NCBI RefSeq assembly: GCF_050908995.1
Contig: NC_135123.1
Coordinates: forward strand, 5,828,001 to 5,892,000
Reading direction: 5' to 3'
DNA length: 64,000 bases
Source of the DNA: Andrena cerasifolii
Taxonomy: Eukaryota > Arthropoda > Insecta > Hymenoptera > Andrenidae
The notes beneath the pieces are model-generated. The model was not told the DNA's origin, did not search any database, and saw nothing but the letters and a program-made list of their open reading frames with translations. The position numbers and the translations under genes were made by a program. This document shows, piece after piece, positions 35,396 to 47,345 of the stretch (positions are counted from its first letter, which is position 1; each line of letters starts with the position of its first letter).

Positions 35396-37764
35396 GCATA
35401 GTTTCACCCTATTAAAAAATTCTGTCCCCTGGGAAAGATTCTCCCCTTCTTCGCCCTCGTGACCATTCCTATCGCGGCTCGTTTGTTAGGCGGTAAAAAG
35501 GCGCGAACTATGCTCGTACGTGGACACGCAACTAGGCGGTTGCAAGTGGCGGAAGGGTGGCAAGCATGTATCGTCATCTCAGGAATAACCCCGATGTGTG
35601 GCGCTAGTTCACCGCGGTCCCAGCTACCATGCGGACACATTGACGCGACATAGTTGGCGCAACACTCGCGAATAGTTCGGCCAACAATTTTCCAGCAGTA
35701 TTTTACGCGGCGGTGCCGGGAGAATGGGCTTGTACGTGTTACCGCTAAACCGACGCGGGAACGACGGAGCCGCATTGCGTGCTTCCCTGCTCGCGGCTTT
35801 TTCCTTCTCCCCGCGGAGAAAAAGCGGCCGCTTTCGTGCGACCAGCCGCGAGCTTAATGACGCCGAAAAATGGACTCGCGGAAATTATGCGTTTGGCCGT
35901 CGAATGGAATTCGCCGGGCACCTCGCTGCTCGGGCCAGCGAAGTGTGCGGGAACGGGAGTCGGTTTCTCTGTGCAAGTTGATTTATGGGAGACTCTCTCT
36001 TAAATTTTCGCGAATTTTTCGGGCGAACGCTGCTTGGACACGGAAGACGAGCATTCGTCGCTCGTTAGACGGCGGATTTTTTTTGGGACCCGAGGCTGCC
36101 TATCCGCAGGATAAAATTGGCAGGGGCGGAGTAGGTTGCAGCCTAGGGCGACAAGTTTTGGGGAGTGGCAATTTTGGGGAGAGACAAATTTTGGGGAGCA
36201 TCAAATAATTGCAGAGCGCCGAATTTTTAGCGAAAGAAATTGAAAAACTTTTAAACACAATGGCTTAGGACATTTTTATAAACATTTTTATTTCACTGTT
36301 TTTTCTCATGTACGAATTAGCAATGACTAAGAAGCGAGTTGGCATATGGAATTAATTTTGAGATTGTCTCGACACTTTTAAATTATAATATTTTATGATA
36401 TTTCGCAAAAAGGGCGACAGACTAGGGGCGCAAAATCTTCAAATCCGCCCCTGAAAATTGGCGTTGGAGTGCGTAATTGAGGAGCTTGCACCAAGATGGG
36501 TGCAACTCCATTTTTGTCAGGTTTTGAGTTATGACGTGTAATATAAAAAAAAATCTACATCGTTTGGTGCACGTTTAATGCAAATCCGATATTAAATGAG
36601 GGATTCGTTGCAAATTTAGACCCTGCACCCATCACTGTTTTGTGCAATATTTTTATTCTGAGCAGCTCCAGGTTTGAAAAATGCGCCGAAAATAGGAATA
36701 AAATTATTTTTCAATTAATGTTCTTTTTTTTAATATTAAGTCAAAGCAATAATTTTATGAATAGTTTTTTTCTAATTTACTCGAAGTTGGTAAATATGAG
36801 GGTTGCACCCCTTTTGCTGCAAAGTCCTCAGTTGGAATTGTTATCGGCGATTATTAGGAGTTGAATAGTTGTGAGAAATCGGCGATTAGGAAATGCTGTA
36901 GAATCAGGTGTAACCATATACGTAATTAATGTAGACATGGGAGTTTGTTTTTTAACGGCAGCGGCATTTGGAGTTTACGTTCCACTGTGGAATGTGGAAT
37001 ATGTTTTGCGCCGGTGCACGTGCATTCCCGTGGACTATTATAAATCGATTAACTTATCACAGTAGGAGGTCTTGATCCCTTAACCAATTAGCGTCAATTA
37101 TTCAGCCGGTTTACCGTGACTAACTAACTCCTCAACGGTTGACGCGTTATGCGCGCATGGATCGATCGGATCGTGTAATCGATGAAACCGATTAGTTTGA
37201 CAGCTAATAGTTAACCGTATAAATCGATCAAGTAATAAGTACTATTGACCGAGTGATTTGACCTCGCGCACCTCTGCGACCTGTCCTGTAATTAGTTGAT
37301 CTAGTTAGCAGGATCGATTGACGCGCTGATCGATCTGTTTAACTAGGCGGACTGATAATCCAACGATATTGCCTGCTGCCCCTCTATTTCTCTTCCTCAT
37401 TGGATCGTTAAATTAATAGAATTTATAATTTGATAAAGGAGCACGATTATCATGTCTCTTCTAACTGTCACGCGTTTCCTATTCGCGATTAACCATCCTT
37501 CCTATTCCTTTTATTATAGCACACTTTACATAATAATGGGAAGTGAATTTATAATTTTCTAGTACCTAGCTTGCGTGATTTGGGAATGATCTGAGGTGAT
37601 TGGACAATTAGTGAAGTAATTGTCTTTTAATTCGCTGAACAATTCAATATATTTTCGCTTAATACTCGGCAGTACAAAAGGCACAGCCCTGAAGCGTACT
37701 AGCTTGTGTCGCGTTGCTAACTTTCCTGTCGTTGCATTTCTTCCGTCGAAAACGCGGAAAGGCA
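35396..37764. other. Unrecognised noncoding sequence
   Basis: A GC-rich part (35400-36200) is followed by AT-rich sequence. TTGCACCAAGATGGGTGCAA near 36488 and GGTTGCACCCC near 36799 are weakly inverted and could mark a decayed element, but this is not firm. No gene is supported. Confidence 0.5.
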
Positions 37765-38861
37765 TTAAGGGGACCCACCGGTTAAAATTTTAAAATTTAA
37801 AATTTTTTTAAAATTTTAATATATATATATATATTTTTTTTAAAATTTTATATACATATATTTTTAAATTTTATATACATATATATATTTGTAGTATAAC
37901 ATCCCGAGAATACCCGGTGAAATTTTTACACCAAAATTCGTAACGGTATACATATGTCTAGTTTGTTTGGACCCTTTCAGCGAAAGCTATTCGAGAGAGA
38001 AATGGATCTAATGTCTAGATCAGGGGTGTCGAACTTTCGCACTCCGAGAGCCGCACGAGTCGGGCCCCCGATCAGCCGGTTCCCCCACTTATTTTTCTCC
38101 AGACGTCGCACGAGGCCCGCCAGAAATTCATCAGAGTGAAGTAGGTGTGGAGGGGGCCGTTCTCCTACGGCTCTACGGAGCAGGCGAAGAGGAGAAGAAG
38201 CCACTGCGGCTCGCGAGCCGCTAGTTCGACACCCCCGCTATAGATTCTATAGTCATACGTATAACTAATTCAAACTCCAAACGGAGGTGTGAGCCGAGAA
38301 CACTTTGAACGCAGTTTTCTCGAAACACGATATTTCGAAACGGTAACCACGATTTCAAGAGAACTAATGAACCGATTAAAAAAAACCTTGAAGCATTTGA
38401 TTCGTAGTTGGACTTTCTATCGCAGCTCCACTATTAACAATTTTTTGAAACACGGGTTTTTTATTTGCATATTTGTGCGGACAATTTCCCGCCTTTTTTG
38501 CACTACTTCGTTCAAATGTGCACTAACATCGTAGTTTTGGTCCTTTTCGCCCCAAAATGGGAGCTGCGATAGCCATTGAAATAAGTTTTAAGAAATTGTT
38601 AGAATTTTTTATTTTGAACGATCGTGTGAGTAAATTCCGTGGTTTACGTTTTGGCATCTCTTTTTGGCAGCGCCTGCACTAAGCGCCACCTAGAAAATGC
38701 ATCAAGACCGGAAACATGAAACAATAATTTTTTTTTGCAAGCTATCGAGTGTATCAATAAATGCCAAGGATATTTTTTAGGATATGTTATAACCTCTTCT
38801 TGCAAAAAAATCATGAAGATCACCTATTTTTTTAAGGATGTTGACCGGAGGGTCCCCTTAA
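37765..38861. mobile_element. TTAA-flanked TIR element, interrupted by a nested hAT MITE
   Basis: It is bordered by TTAA (37765-37768 and 38858-38861). The left end is TTAAGGGGACCCACCGG and the right end is CCGGAGGGTCCCCTTAA, inverted with few differences. The ends are short TIRs and the body is not a long palindrome. The left side includes an A/T tract and TA repeats at 37780-37890. A 217-bp hAT-type insertion sits inside, so the element without it would be about 870 bp. No coding capacity. Confidence 0.85.
38021..38237. mobile_element. Nested hAT-type MITE, 217 bp
   Basis: It starts CAGGGGTGTCGAACT and ends AGTTCGACACCCCCG, inverted at 14 of 15 positions. The flanks GTCTAGAT (38013-38020) and CTATAGAT (38238-38245) match at 6 of 8. 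GTCTAGAT fits the nTCTAGAn target preference known for one group of hAT transposons. The interior is GC-rich (GCCGCACGAG and GGCTCGCGAGCC segments), unlike its AT-rich host element, which marks it as a separate insertion. Confidence 0.88.
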
Positions 38862-39525
38862 TTGTTATTTGGATTTTTTTATTATTATTAATTCTGAAAG
38901 TGTCATCCTTTGTGAACGTTTAGAACAAAGTTTCATGAGGAAATTCGAATAATTCCGAAAATTATTAACGGCCACGCAGAGCGTATTGGGCAGGGGACTT
39001 AACTTTGATGACGTTTATCTCGAAACTACATTTATAAACACCGTGTACAACATAACTCTCGAACGAATGAATGTTTTCACTTGAAATTATAACTGGGAGT
39101 GTAGAATTCCTCTTTCTACAGTGTGGAACTTTTGCATCAACATTGGATGTTTGTAAAACATTTTGCAAATAATTAAACACGATTTTTCCCGTGAAAAGTG
39201 GGGGAAATTGATTCGTGCGTAATTTCCACTTTTGTTTAAATTGTGCAGTAAAGGTCCACGTTGTAGTTTTTAGTGTAGAAACTATTCACCCCAAAGCATT
39301 TTGCTTTTAGATGATTGGTTCACCTGGGGCTATGTACACGGACTACAGCCTCGCGCTACGCAGAACCATTTTTAGCGTTAAATAACTTCAATTATTTTCA
39401 ACATTCGGACAATTTTCTTTTAAATTACTCGTAAAAGCGTGCATAAAAACTGTGAAAAGTATCGGTATGGCGATTATTTGGTATCTGAGCAATCCAACCC
39501 AAAAGAAACCCTCGACTTTGGTCGT
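38862..39525. other. Unrecognised noncoding sequence
   Basis: AT-rich, with no gene or defined repeat. Confidence 0.5.
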
Positions 39526-40214
39526 TTAATAGTCCTGTCCCCACCCAGAAGCCACTAAAAAGTTTGGGATTTTTTTGTTCGTATAAATAAAAATATTGGG
39601 CTTGGATTTTTTACATAGTGTTAAAGCAATGTTTATTTTGATAGAAAAAATTTTTTTGTATGGAAAATTGTACAAAATGGCGGCGAAAAAAATGGCTTCC
39701 CAGAGCACTGCAAAAAAACTGGCCCACACTCCCGGGAATGACTGGATCATCTAAGAAGGAAATACAAAAAAGATATATAAACAGGAATATATTCTCTACA
39801 ACCTAGCATAGGATTTTATTGATATTTCAATTATTCGATTTTTTTACAAGCATTTCAGTGCAAATTTGTATTTAAAAAATTAAAGTCAATTCTTCAAACT
39901 GCTACAATTTCCAAAATAATTCGAATTTTGAGAAAATCCTACGCTAGGTTGTAGAAAATATATTCCTGCTTACATATATTTGTTGTATTTCCTTCTCAGA
40001 TGATCCAGTCATTCCCGGGAGTGTAGGCCATTTTTTTTGCAGTGCTCCGGGAAGCCATTTTGTTCGTCGCCATTTTGCACAATTTTCCATAAAAAAAAAT
40101 ATTCTCTATCAAAATAAAGATTGCTTTACCACTGTGTAAAATATCCAAGCCGAATATTTTTATTTATACGAACAAAAAAATGCCAAACTTTTTAGTGGCT
40201 TCTTCCCCCCTTAA
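39526..40214. mobile_element. Long fold-back element with TTAA at both borders
   Basis: TTAA occurs at 39526-39529 and 40211-40214. From AGAAGCCACTAAAAAGTTTG inward the two halves are inverted copies of about 300 bp, centred near 39875. Shared blocks include TGACTGGATCATCT and ACTCCCGGGAATGA. The outermost ~15 bp of the two ends have diverged, so assignment to the TTAA group is less sure than for the 23.7, 26.2 and 30.5 kb copies. No coding capacity. Confidence 0.82.
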
Positions 40215-42305
40215 TACAAAAGGGAAGGTAGACAAACTAGAGAGGGTGAGAAAGTTTCCCGGCCGAGCGGCGAAGGAAAACGTCCCCAGCTGCGAAGCAA
40301 CTGTTTTACTATTTTACGGCTCTTGCCACGGCCCGTTCCTTCTCTACCTGGGACTTTCATCATCCATCACAAACCCAAAGCGCATCGCTGTTACAATGCC
40401 GAGTGTATCGTTCTTTATTTTAACATTCGCCTTGCTTAACATCGCGTTGCACCGTTCCGTTCGATTTTCCGGGAGAATGTGTTCCCGAGGAACGAGTGGC
40501 AATGGGTATCCAGGGCAAAGGTCAGTTTAGAGTGAACTACGGTGCCGAGATCCCTAGGAAATTTGTGTATCGCCAGGAGCACAAGTTCCCCGTCGTATTT
40601 CCTTAGAATTCCCCCTGTATTTCACCTGTACTCGCGTCCCCTGTATCGGACGCGGTGTTCCCAGAGCTACGTTATCGCGCCAATTGCGCATAACGTACTC
40701 CATAACGCGGCACAGCCCCCGCCCCCAAGCCGGGGCAAAAGTTGCACATGTTTCATCGTTCGTCGCAAATCATTTCGCGGCATTGTAGTCCCGCATTTCC
40801 AAGTCAAATGCCCGGGGTACGTTGCGCGGCTGCTGGGAAACAGAGCCCCGAAGATCAGGACTCGGCTCCGTGGCCCCCCCGTTCGCGACTGGCCTCGAAC
40901 TCGCGAGGCTTCCGTGGCAAAGCTCCAGAGGGTCCATTTTTCAGTAGTGCGGGGACACGCGAAGCCCTCTTCGAAAGCTGAGACCGTCGGTTTTTCTAGC
41001 GGCCGGAATAACTCGGCGGTGATTCTTTCCCTGGTCGCTGCTTCCCTTCCGACGCCACCCTCTCCAGCGGAGCTGCCGCTTCGTCGAACGGCTCCCCGTT
41101 CCCAAGTTTCGACAGAATGCCCTTTGAATTCGAGCGTGCGGGGGTGGGCGGGGTGTAATCTAAAGTTCGAAGTCTCGATTAGCGAGTGACGAGTAAGAAG
41201 AAGACGAGGGGCGGGGGAGCGGGTAAAGATCGAAGGGGGACGGAAGCTGCGAGTGTCGCGGAGGGTCGCGACGAGACGGAGACGGATAGGAAAGGCGACG
41301 GAAAGGTCGCCGGCAACCTGCCGCGAAATAATATTTCCCAGCCTCTCGGTCCCAGCGGGCGAAGAATTCGGCGAGGAATAACCGAGTTTCGAGTCTTCCT
41401 TGTCCCGCGAGGCTCGAGCTTTCGATTGCATTCGCGTAGCCGGCCTCGCGTCGAACCAGAGGGGGTGAGACGTCGATGGGAGGGGGATGGGGGGGTGGTT
41501 TCGAGGTGGATGGCGCAACCATTATCGTCATTATTATCGTTATTATCCTTACTAAGCAGCCCCATCGCTGAAACCCACCCTCTCGGATTCTCCGGAATCC
41601 ACCAGGAATTTATTGGGCACGGAATACCGAACGGGGGACGCGGGGCGGGGAGGGGGAGGGGGGGTGACGTGGAAGGTTGCGCGAGAAAAAGGGACGAAAT
41701 AACGGTACGCGACCTTATTTCGACGAGGTATTTGCATGGCTCGCAGGTATTTCTGTAGGGGAAACGAAGCTGCGCCCGGAAGCTAGGGGGTTGGAGGAAA
41801 GAAATTGCGTTTCCACGTACGCGGGGCTCTGCCTGGTCACCGTGTTGTGTGACCCTCTTCCGGCGAAGGAATTATTATCTTTTAACGTGGACGAACGACG
41901 GGCGGTTTTGTGCGTGCGTTGCTTTCTTGGCTCACTCGAAGTCGCCCATATCAAATTCCAGCGCGCGGAATTACTCGCGTAGGGGCGATCCTTGTAGGCG
42001 CGGATCCGCGATGAGATTTTACAGGAGACTTTTCCATCATGAGGCAAAAATCTCAGCGACAGGTAAATGTAAGTAATGGAAATAAAAGAATTATGATAAT
42101 TAATGGAAATTAAATTTTTTTGCGAGGCACGATAGTTTTGTCTCGTCGTGGATTTGCAACTTAAGGCTGTACAAGCGTAACTAAGCTGACTGCAACTTTT
42201 TGCCATCGTGCTACTTGTCATCGGGGTTTTAAATAAATAAATAGGAAATAGGAATATGATAAAAAGATTTGCCTGTTCAAATAGTTAAGGATATGTATTA
42301 TTTGA
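40215..42305. other. GC- and CpG-rich unrecognised block
   Basis: The longest open frames of the window lie here: 40667-41518 (-, 283 codons), 40542-41189 (+, 215) and 41186-41758 (+, 190). They overlap on opposite strands, are rich in Arg, Pro, Ser and Gly, and have no domain I recognise. That is the expected look of stop-poor GC-rich noncoding DNA. A CpG-island-like regulatory stretch is possible. I cannot exclude a fast-evolving exon, but nothing supports one. Confidence 0.45.
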
Positions 42306-42310
42306 AAATA

Positions 42311-42450
42311 TTATATAAATATTAGTATTATTATATAAATATTAGTATTATTATATAAATATTAGTATTATTATATAAATATTAGTATTATTATATAAAT
42401 ATTAGTATTATTATATAAATATTAGTATTATTATATAAATATTAGTATCA
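42311..42450. repeat. 20-bp tandem array, seven copies
   Basis: The unit TTATATAAATATTAGTATTA is repeated seven times without interruption. Only the last copy differs near its end (CA for TA). Near-perfect identity means recent slippage or expansion. It is not a CRISPR array, because there are no spacers. Confidence 0.97.
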
Positions 42451-42677
42451 TTTTAAAATCAACAGTCAGCAAATAACGATAAAAATGTAATTAAACACAA
42501 CTTCTAATATTATAACATTTTACTTTGGTACGTGCTCTAGTGGCGCCTTCTACGCTAAGTTCTGCGTCAGTTTCCCCAATTTGCGTTACATTCGATCATT
42601 AATATCTCCATTAAACAAAGCCCAAACTCGTCAGAGTAAGAGCTACACAGAATTGCTAGAAACTTGAAAAGCATAAG

Positions 42678-43847
42678 TAGGGTAGACCAGGGCTAGTTGA
42701 CAACTCTTTAACATTTCTAATTTTTATAACTAGACCATTGGTATTTTGTTGACTTGTTGCACACCAAAAGTTTACAAATTTCATTAGGTATACAGGCTTA
42801 ATTTTTAAAATTGTTTTAATTGAGTGTAGGTCGTAGTTTTTATTATATTTAGAGTAGTGAGACGAATAAGTCAACAAACCCCGGCTGTGGGGTTAGTTGA
42901 TAAATAAGATGAGGTTAGTTGACTGGAGATTTACTTCTCAGTTTTAACCCTTTGCCTGAGAAAGGCGTATATATACGCAGCCAGTTCCATCAATATAGTA
43001 TACAAAAAGCGCACATATATATCCTACGACCAACAAATTTTTAAAAATTTTTTTTGCACTCCTTCACACTGTTATTTTTTTTATTAATTATCGTGGTTTT
43101 AGATACTGTAATTATTTTCTACTTGTTTGTTATGATCTATTTGGAAGGCCTGAGAGTTTGAAGGGAGGATAGGGTGTAAAACTGGTAGGGGTGAGTTTGG
43201 AGGGATTTGTGGTGAGGGAATTGGACTTGAGCAGCTAAACTCTTCGCCCCGACTACATCTCGAGGATAAAAAGTGCAATTTTTAGTGGTATTCCTATGCT
43301 TAAATAAAATGATTTATAATTTCGACCGCAAAGAATTTTTAAAACTTAAAAGTAAATGTTATCGGCGCACCGGTTCGGTCTATTTTTTATACAAATTTTT
43401 TTACAAAAATAGACCGACCGGTGCGCCGATAACATTTACATTTAAGTTTTAAAAATTCCTATGCTTGGTCAAGTAACCCCGTCCGACACTGTCAACATGT
43501 TAAGGGTCGTACGTACAAAACCTCCGCGCACCGGATAAAATAAAATACCCTAAATTACAGTGAAAGTATCACGTTTCCACAAAATATTCATGAAAAAACA
43601 TCAAGCAATACTTAGTGGACAAAAATTCATAAATAGTCCAAACAAAAATATCCCCGCCGCCCTTTTTAGATTTTCCATTCTCACTAATAGAACACGCAAG
43701 TTTTTATCACGGTGACGCATTAATCGGCAAGCTGGCCATCCATATGCTTCAATATCGCGAATCGCAGCATAATTTACAACACAACACAACAATTAAAAGG
43801 GAATTAGTCAACTAACCTCCTCAGTCAACTAGCCCCGGTCTCCCCTG
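42678..43847. mobile_element. TIR element with GGGTAGACC...GGTCTCCCC ends, about 1.2 kb
   Basis: The left end GGGTAGACCAGGGCTAGTTG (from 42680) and the right end finishing CAACTAGCCCCGGTCTCCCC (to 43845) are inverted at nearly all positions. Sub-terminal AGTTGAC/GTCAACT motifs recur. The left border has TA, but the right does not. Non-coding. A near-perfect hairpin is nested inside (43334-43457). Related TAGGG-start sequence lies at 29649 and possibly at 21810. Confidence 0.75.
43334..43457. repeat. Near-perfect 53-bp-stem hairpin nested in the TIR element
   Basis: The arms at 43334-43387 and 43405-43457 pair almost completely, including GTTATCGGCGCACCGG against the inverted CCGGTGCGCCGATAAC, with a ~17-nt AT loop. 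ATTCCTATGCTT occurs exactly at 43290-43301 and again at 43455-43466, overlapping the right arm end. This could reflect a duplication made when the hairpin arose. Possibly a MITE. Confidence 0.88.
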
Positions 43848-45119
43848 GAGACTCCAGGTTGAACGGAGGCACCAGGTTCGCGGTCTTAAAAATATCACCA
43901 ACGCGAAACGAGAAACAATCGACCCACCCACCCTCCCCGCCGTGCCCCGGCCGGGGGGCGCGCGCAGACGGTCGAGAAATTACCGGTAGATTTATTTCGA
44001 GTATCGACGCGGAACGATCGTGGAAATCCGTGCGTCTCGTCGGCGATCCATAAAAAGGAGGCGACGGGAACAGGCAAGGAAACATTCCAGGCCCGTCCAC
44101 TCGTAAATTCCCGGTTTACTCGATGCCGGGCCAACAGCCATCGGGCCGATCGTCGTATAATCCTCGGGACGACGCCGTACCCTCGCGTTTCATTGGCACG
44201 ATAATAATTATCCGGGCGAATAGCTCGAAAATGTGTAGCCGCCGCGGCGAACAGTAGTTTCGTCCGTTCGAAACTGCGCCCCGTGATACGGAATTGCCTG
44301 CATTCTGCCGCGACCGCCGCGTCGGAACAGCCTGTGCGCGCGGCCCGGTGTGCTGGTGTGCGTTCGCCGCGAGACGGGGTAGACAAGGTCCCTGGCAGAA
44401 ATTATCCGGCATTTCGAAACCCTTGGATTACCCTTATCGCGCGACCCAAATTCAAGCCCTTCCATTCCCGAGCGGATTACCAGCCCTACCCGCGTGTGTG
44501 CACGCTAGCATTCCGGGGGAATCCCAACCCGAAACATCCTGCGACGGTTATGGATACACGGCGGGGGGGGGGGGGGTGGCGTGCACGCGCCCGGTCGTCC
44601 GCTTTCGGGGGACACCTCGGCGGTGTACACGCGTCAAACAGAACCGAAACCGTGCGTACAGTCGGGCGCAGGAGTTTCCGCATTGTCTCGCGGCGGAGTT
44701 TAAAGAATGGAGCGGGCGATCCGCGGCGATTAGATGGGGACGATTTGAAACGGGATGGTCTAGCGACAATGGAGGCACTAGTCTGATTGCTTCTGCGAAA
44801 TAGTACACTGCGGAGCGCGTTATCATTCCGAGGAGTAGGTAGCATGTCCGAAGTTTCCGTGACAGGGATGCGAGTTTAGTTTCAGGGAAGATTCTTTGCG
44901 AGGAGGGATGATAGGCCGTCTCGGAACGTTCGAATGTTCGGTTCGTGGAAATTTCGACACCCTGTATGGAGGGTTGGAAATAGAGAGGCGCTGGTGAGAA
45001 CGCACACAGGCGCGGAGGGGTTTGGAGCGCGCAAACTCGCGGGCAGACGGAACCACTCGTACGCACTCGTAAGCGCCCACACGGGGGGAGAGCGTAGGGG
45101 AAACGGAAATAGGGGCATA
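43848..45119. other. GC-rich unrecognised block
   Basis: CpG-rich, with overlapping frames up to 196 codons on the minus strand (44548-45138) and 169 on the plus (44294-44803). None is recognisable. It contains a run of 14 G at 44563-44576. No gene called. Confidence 0.5.
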
Positions 45120-45290
45120 TGCAAACGTATGCCGTCAACGAGGGTATTGTCGCCGGCCCCTGTTGGCATTATTGGATTAAATACACTCGAGTATCCGAAA
45201 CGGCGAGACAAACGGCCAGCCACAACGAAACCGCGCTTGTCAGTCGTAATTGGCCCGATGAGCAATGATGACTTCCGGTTTGCTCGTGGT
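45120..45290 (+). promoter_or_regulatory. Recurrent module copy A
   Basis: The core TTATTGGATTAAATACAC at 45169-45186 continues CTCGAGTATCCGA. A second box-like segment, GTCGTAATTGGCCCG, lies near 45244. It is the first of five same-strand copies in 8.2 kb. A plus-strand frame stays open through this copy but is closed by stops in copies C and E, so conservation is not of protein. Role unknown. 'Regulatory' is an inference from noncoding conservation and spacing. Confidence 0.5.
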
Positions 45291-45758
45291 AATTTAGTCG
45301 TGGCTACGAGCCAATGGCAGAGCTCTTCTTTCAGTGTGTATAGTCGAATGGACTTTCTCAGTTACTTATTGTTAGTATTGGTGTTATTTATTCAGATATT
45401 CGGGTTTTAAGTGGTCTAGGCCGGTCCGTGGTCAGACACTGCTAATGGAAAGATTAATTGGTTCAGATTCGAAAAGAAGCATGAAGTATTAGGGAAGTAG
45501 TTAATTGATAACATGTGTTTTGGATTCTTGATGCTGGCTGGCAGGTCAAGTGGATCTACTTAAACTGTCAAAGTCTCACCGGTGCCAACTGCACTGTGTC
45601 GCTTTTGGTATGCCATGGTTGATGTGGTAAGGGGCTCAGGAACATAACATGGCGGTTGATGATGTAATTAATAATGACATTTGTCGATGATGATCTGTAT
45701 GAAAAGAGTATTGCCACAGACAGTAATTAAGGATTTCTAATGTAGTGAAATGGAATTC
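45291..45758. other. Inter-module sequence A-B, left part
   Basis: No feature recognised. Confidence 0.5.
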
Positions 45759-46488
45759 TTAAAGCACTAGGCATTCTAATGGCTCGAGAATCAAGTATTT
45801 TTGCGAATTTATTGCAAGGAGATAAATGCAAGCACAGACCATTCTTTTCACACAATGTTTATTAATATCACGTACAGTAAAAAAAATATTTTTTCGTGCA
45901 CATATCTCTGTTACAAATGGCGCCACACGAGGTTGTTTACACAGTGGTTTAGAAAAAGTGTCTGGTTTTGACTTGATATTAAGCTTCAAAATAAAGATAC
46001 AACGGTTTTCTTGGAATATGTTTCCCCTAGAAGCTGCAATTTTGGATACGGGACTTCTGGAAAAAATTGAACCAAAATGATTAAAATAGCGACTAGGAGA
46101 AGGCAATTTGTTAGATTTGTACGATAAATGTCTATTTCCGAAGTGTCCAGTTGGCTGTTTTTTTTATTTCAAAACCTAGATCTGTTGCACTTAATCCCGA
46201 GCTCCATTCTAAAAAGGACTATATTTTGAACATGCTGTAAAAATTTCAAGTCGATCCGAACCCTGATTTTTTCGCAATCAGGGCAAAACCACAGAAAAAA
46301 CGCCTACACACCAATGACTATTTCCATCATACACATGTAGATATTATCAAAAAAAAAATTTTTTATAGTTTCCAGTATTAATAAATATTACTCAAAAGTA
46401 TTAGTCACAATTTGTATTCATCTCCTTGCAATATATTCACAAAAAAAGTCCTTGGTCTTCGAGCGATTTGACTGCCTAGTCCCCTTAA
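45759..46488. mobile_element. TTAA-type fold-back element, 730 bp
   Basis: TTAA at 45759-45762 and 46485-46488. The right end GACTGCCTAGTCCCCTTAA matches the 23.7 kb and 50.1 kb elements. The left end (CTTAAAGCACTAGGCATTC) has decayed but still pairs, as do inner blocks such as TTGCAAGGAGATAAATGCA against TTTGTATTCATCTCCTTGCA. Non-coding. It separates modules A and B. Confidence 0.88.
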
Positions 46489-47174
46489 GAGAGCCGAGTA
46501 TTTTACGTGGCCATTTTTATTAATAAATCATTAATGCATAATGTACTGATAGAATATAATAGCCGAAGGGGGTAACGGCGCAAGTTAATCATCAAATATT
46601 CACTCAACTCACGCGTATATGACTTTCACCGCTGTGAGCTGTATACATACCTAGGTGATTAAGTAGTATATGGACGCATAAGCCAGACGTACTGGCAACC
46701 GCCTTAAGCTTAATTCACACATTACGTCCCTCCAGCAGCTGATAGGAAAGTTAACGAGTATGTACTATTCCTCGCCAAGTATCAACCCAAAAGTATCTTA
46801 AGTTCAATATGATTCTTACTCAAAATACAGCTTCCCCCGAAACTCCACCCCTACCATCTGCAAACTCAGAATCCACATCTTACAATTTCCACCTGGTTTT
46901 TCGATCAAAGCTTCTCCAAATTCAGCCACGAAAGAATGGAAACCAGTTAACGAAATATTCTAAGGGTAGTTTCCCCCCTGTTTCGCCACTTTCCTGTCGG
47001 CCATAGAGATTTTACTGTGAGGCGACCCTTACGAGAGCACGGTCGTCGATCCTCAAATATACACGCGCTCTTGGGGAGGCAGGTTGCCCGCGTGTACATA
47101 AACACGCGTTGAATACGTAAACTCTCATCCTCGAAACAGGTGCGCTCGTCTCAGGCGTGCTGGCAGCTCGTGCG
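46489..47174. other. Inter-module sequence A-B, right part
   Basis: No feature recognised. Confidence 0.5.
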
Positions 47175-47345
47175 CGCCCGTCGAACGAAAATGGATGCAT
47201 ACGCGTGCGATCCAGTGCACCGTTGGTCCAGTCAGTGTTATCGGATTAAACACATTCTCTAATTCCAAGGGAAGTCTAAACAGACCCGTGATCGTTGCCT
47301 GCGGTGATAGGAGCCTCCCTTGACGCGCATCACCGCGACGTGGAT
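47175..47345 (+). promoter_or_regulatory. Recurrent module copy B
   Basis: Core TTATCGGATTAAACACAT at 47238-47255, preceded by GTTGGTCCAGTCAGTG. That lead-in is shared with copy C (GTTGGTCCCGTCGGTG). It is the most diverged core, with one change in TTATTGGATT. The downstream box is weak. Confidence 0.45.

Noticed and set aside
36480..36860. TIR element with TTGCACC/GGTGCAA ends
   Set aside because: Only weak inverted similarity and no target duplication; not enough to call.
40667..41518. 283-codon minus-strand open frame, the longest in the window
   Set aside because: GC-rich sequence with competing long frames on the plus strand at the same place; Arg/Pro/Ser/Gly-rich translation with no domain or repeat of known type.
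40542..41758. Plus-strand frames of 215 and 190 codons
   Set aside because: They overlap the minus-strand frame and share the same stop-poor GC bias; no recognisable protein.
42311..42450. CRISPR-like regular repeats
   Set aside because: Contiguous 20-bp tandem units without spacers, in a eukaryotic genome.
44294..45138. Frames of 169 (+) and 196 (-) codons
   Set aside because: Opposite-strand overlap in CpG-rich DNA crossing a 14-G run; no domain.
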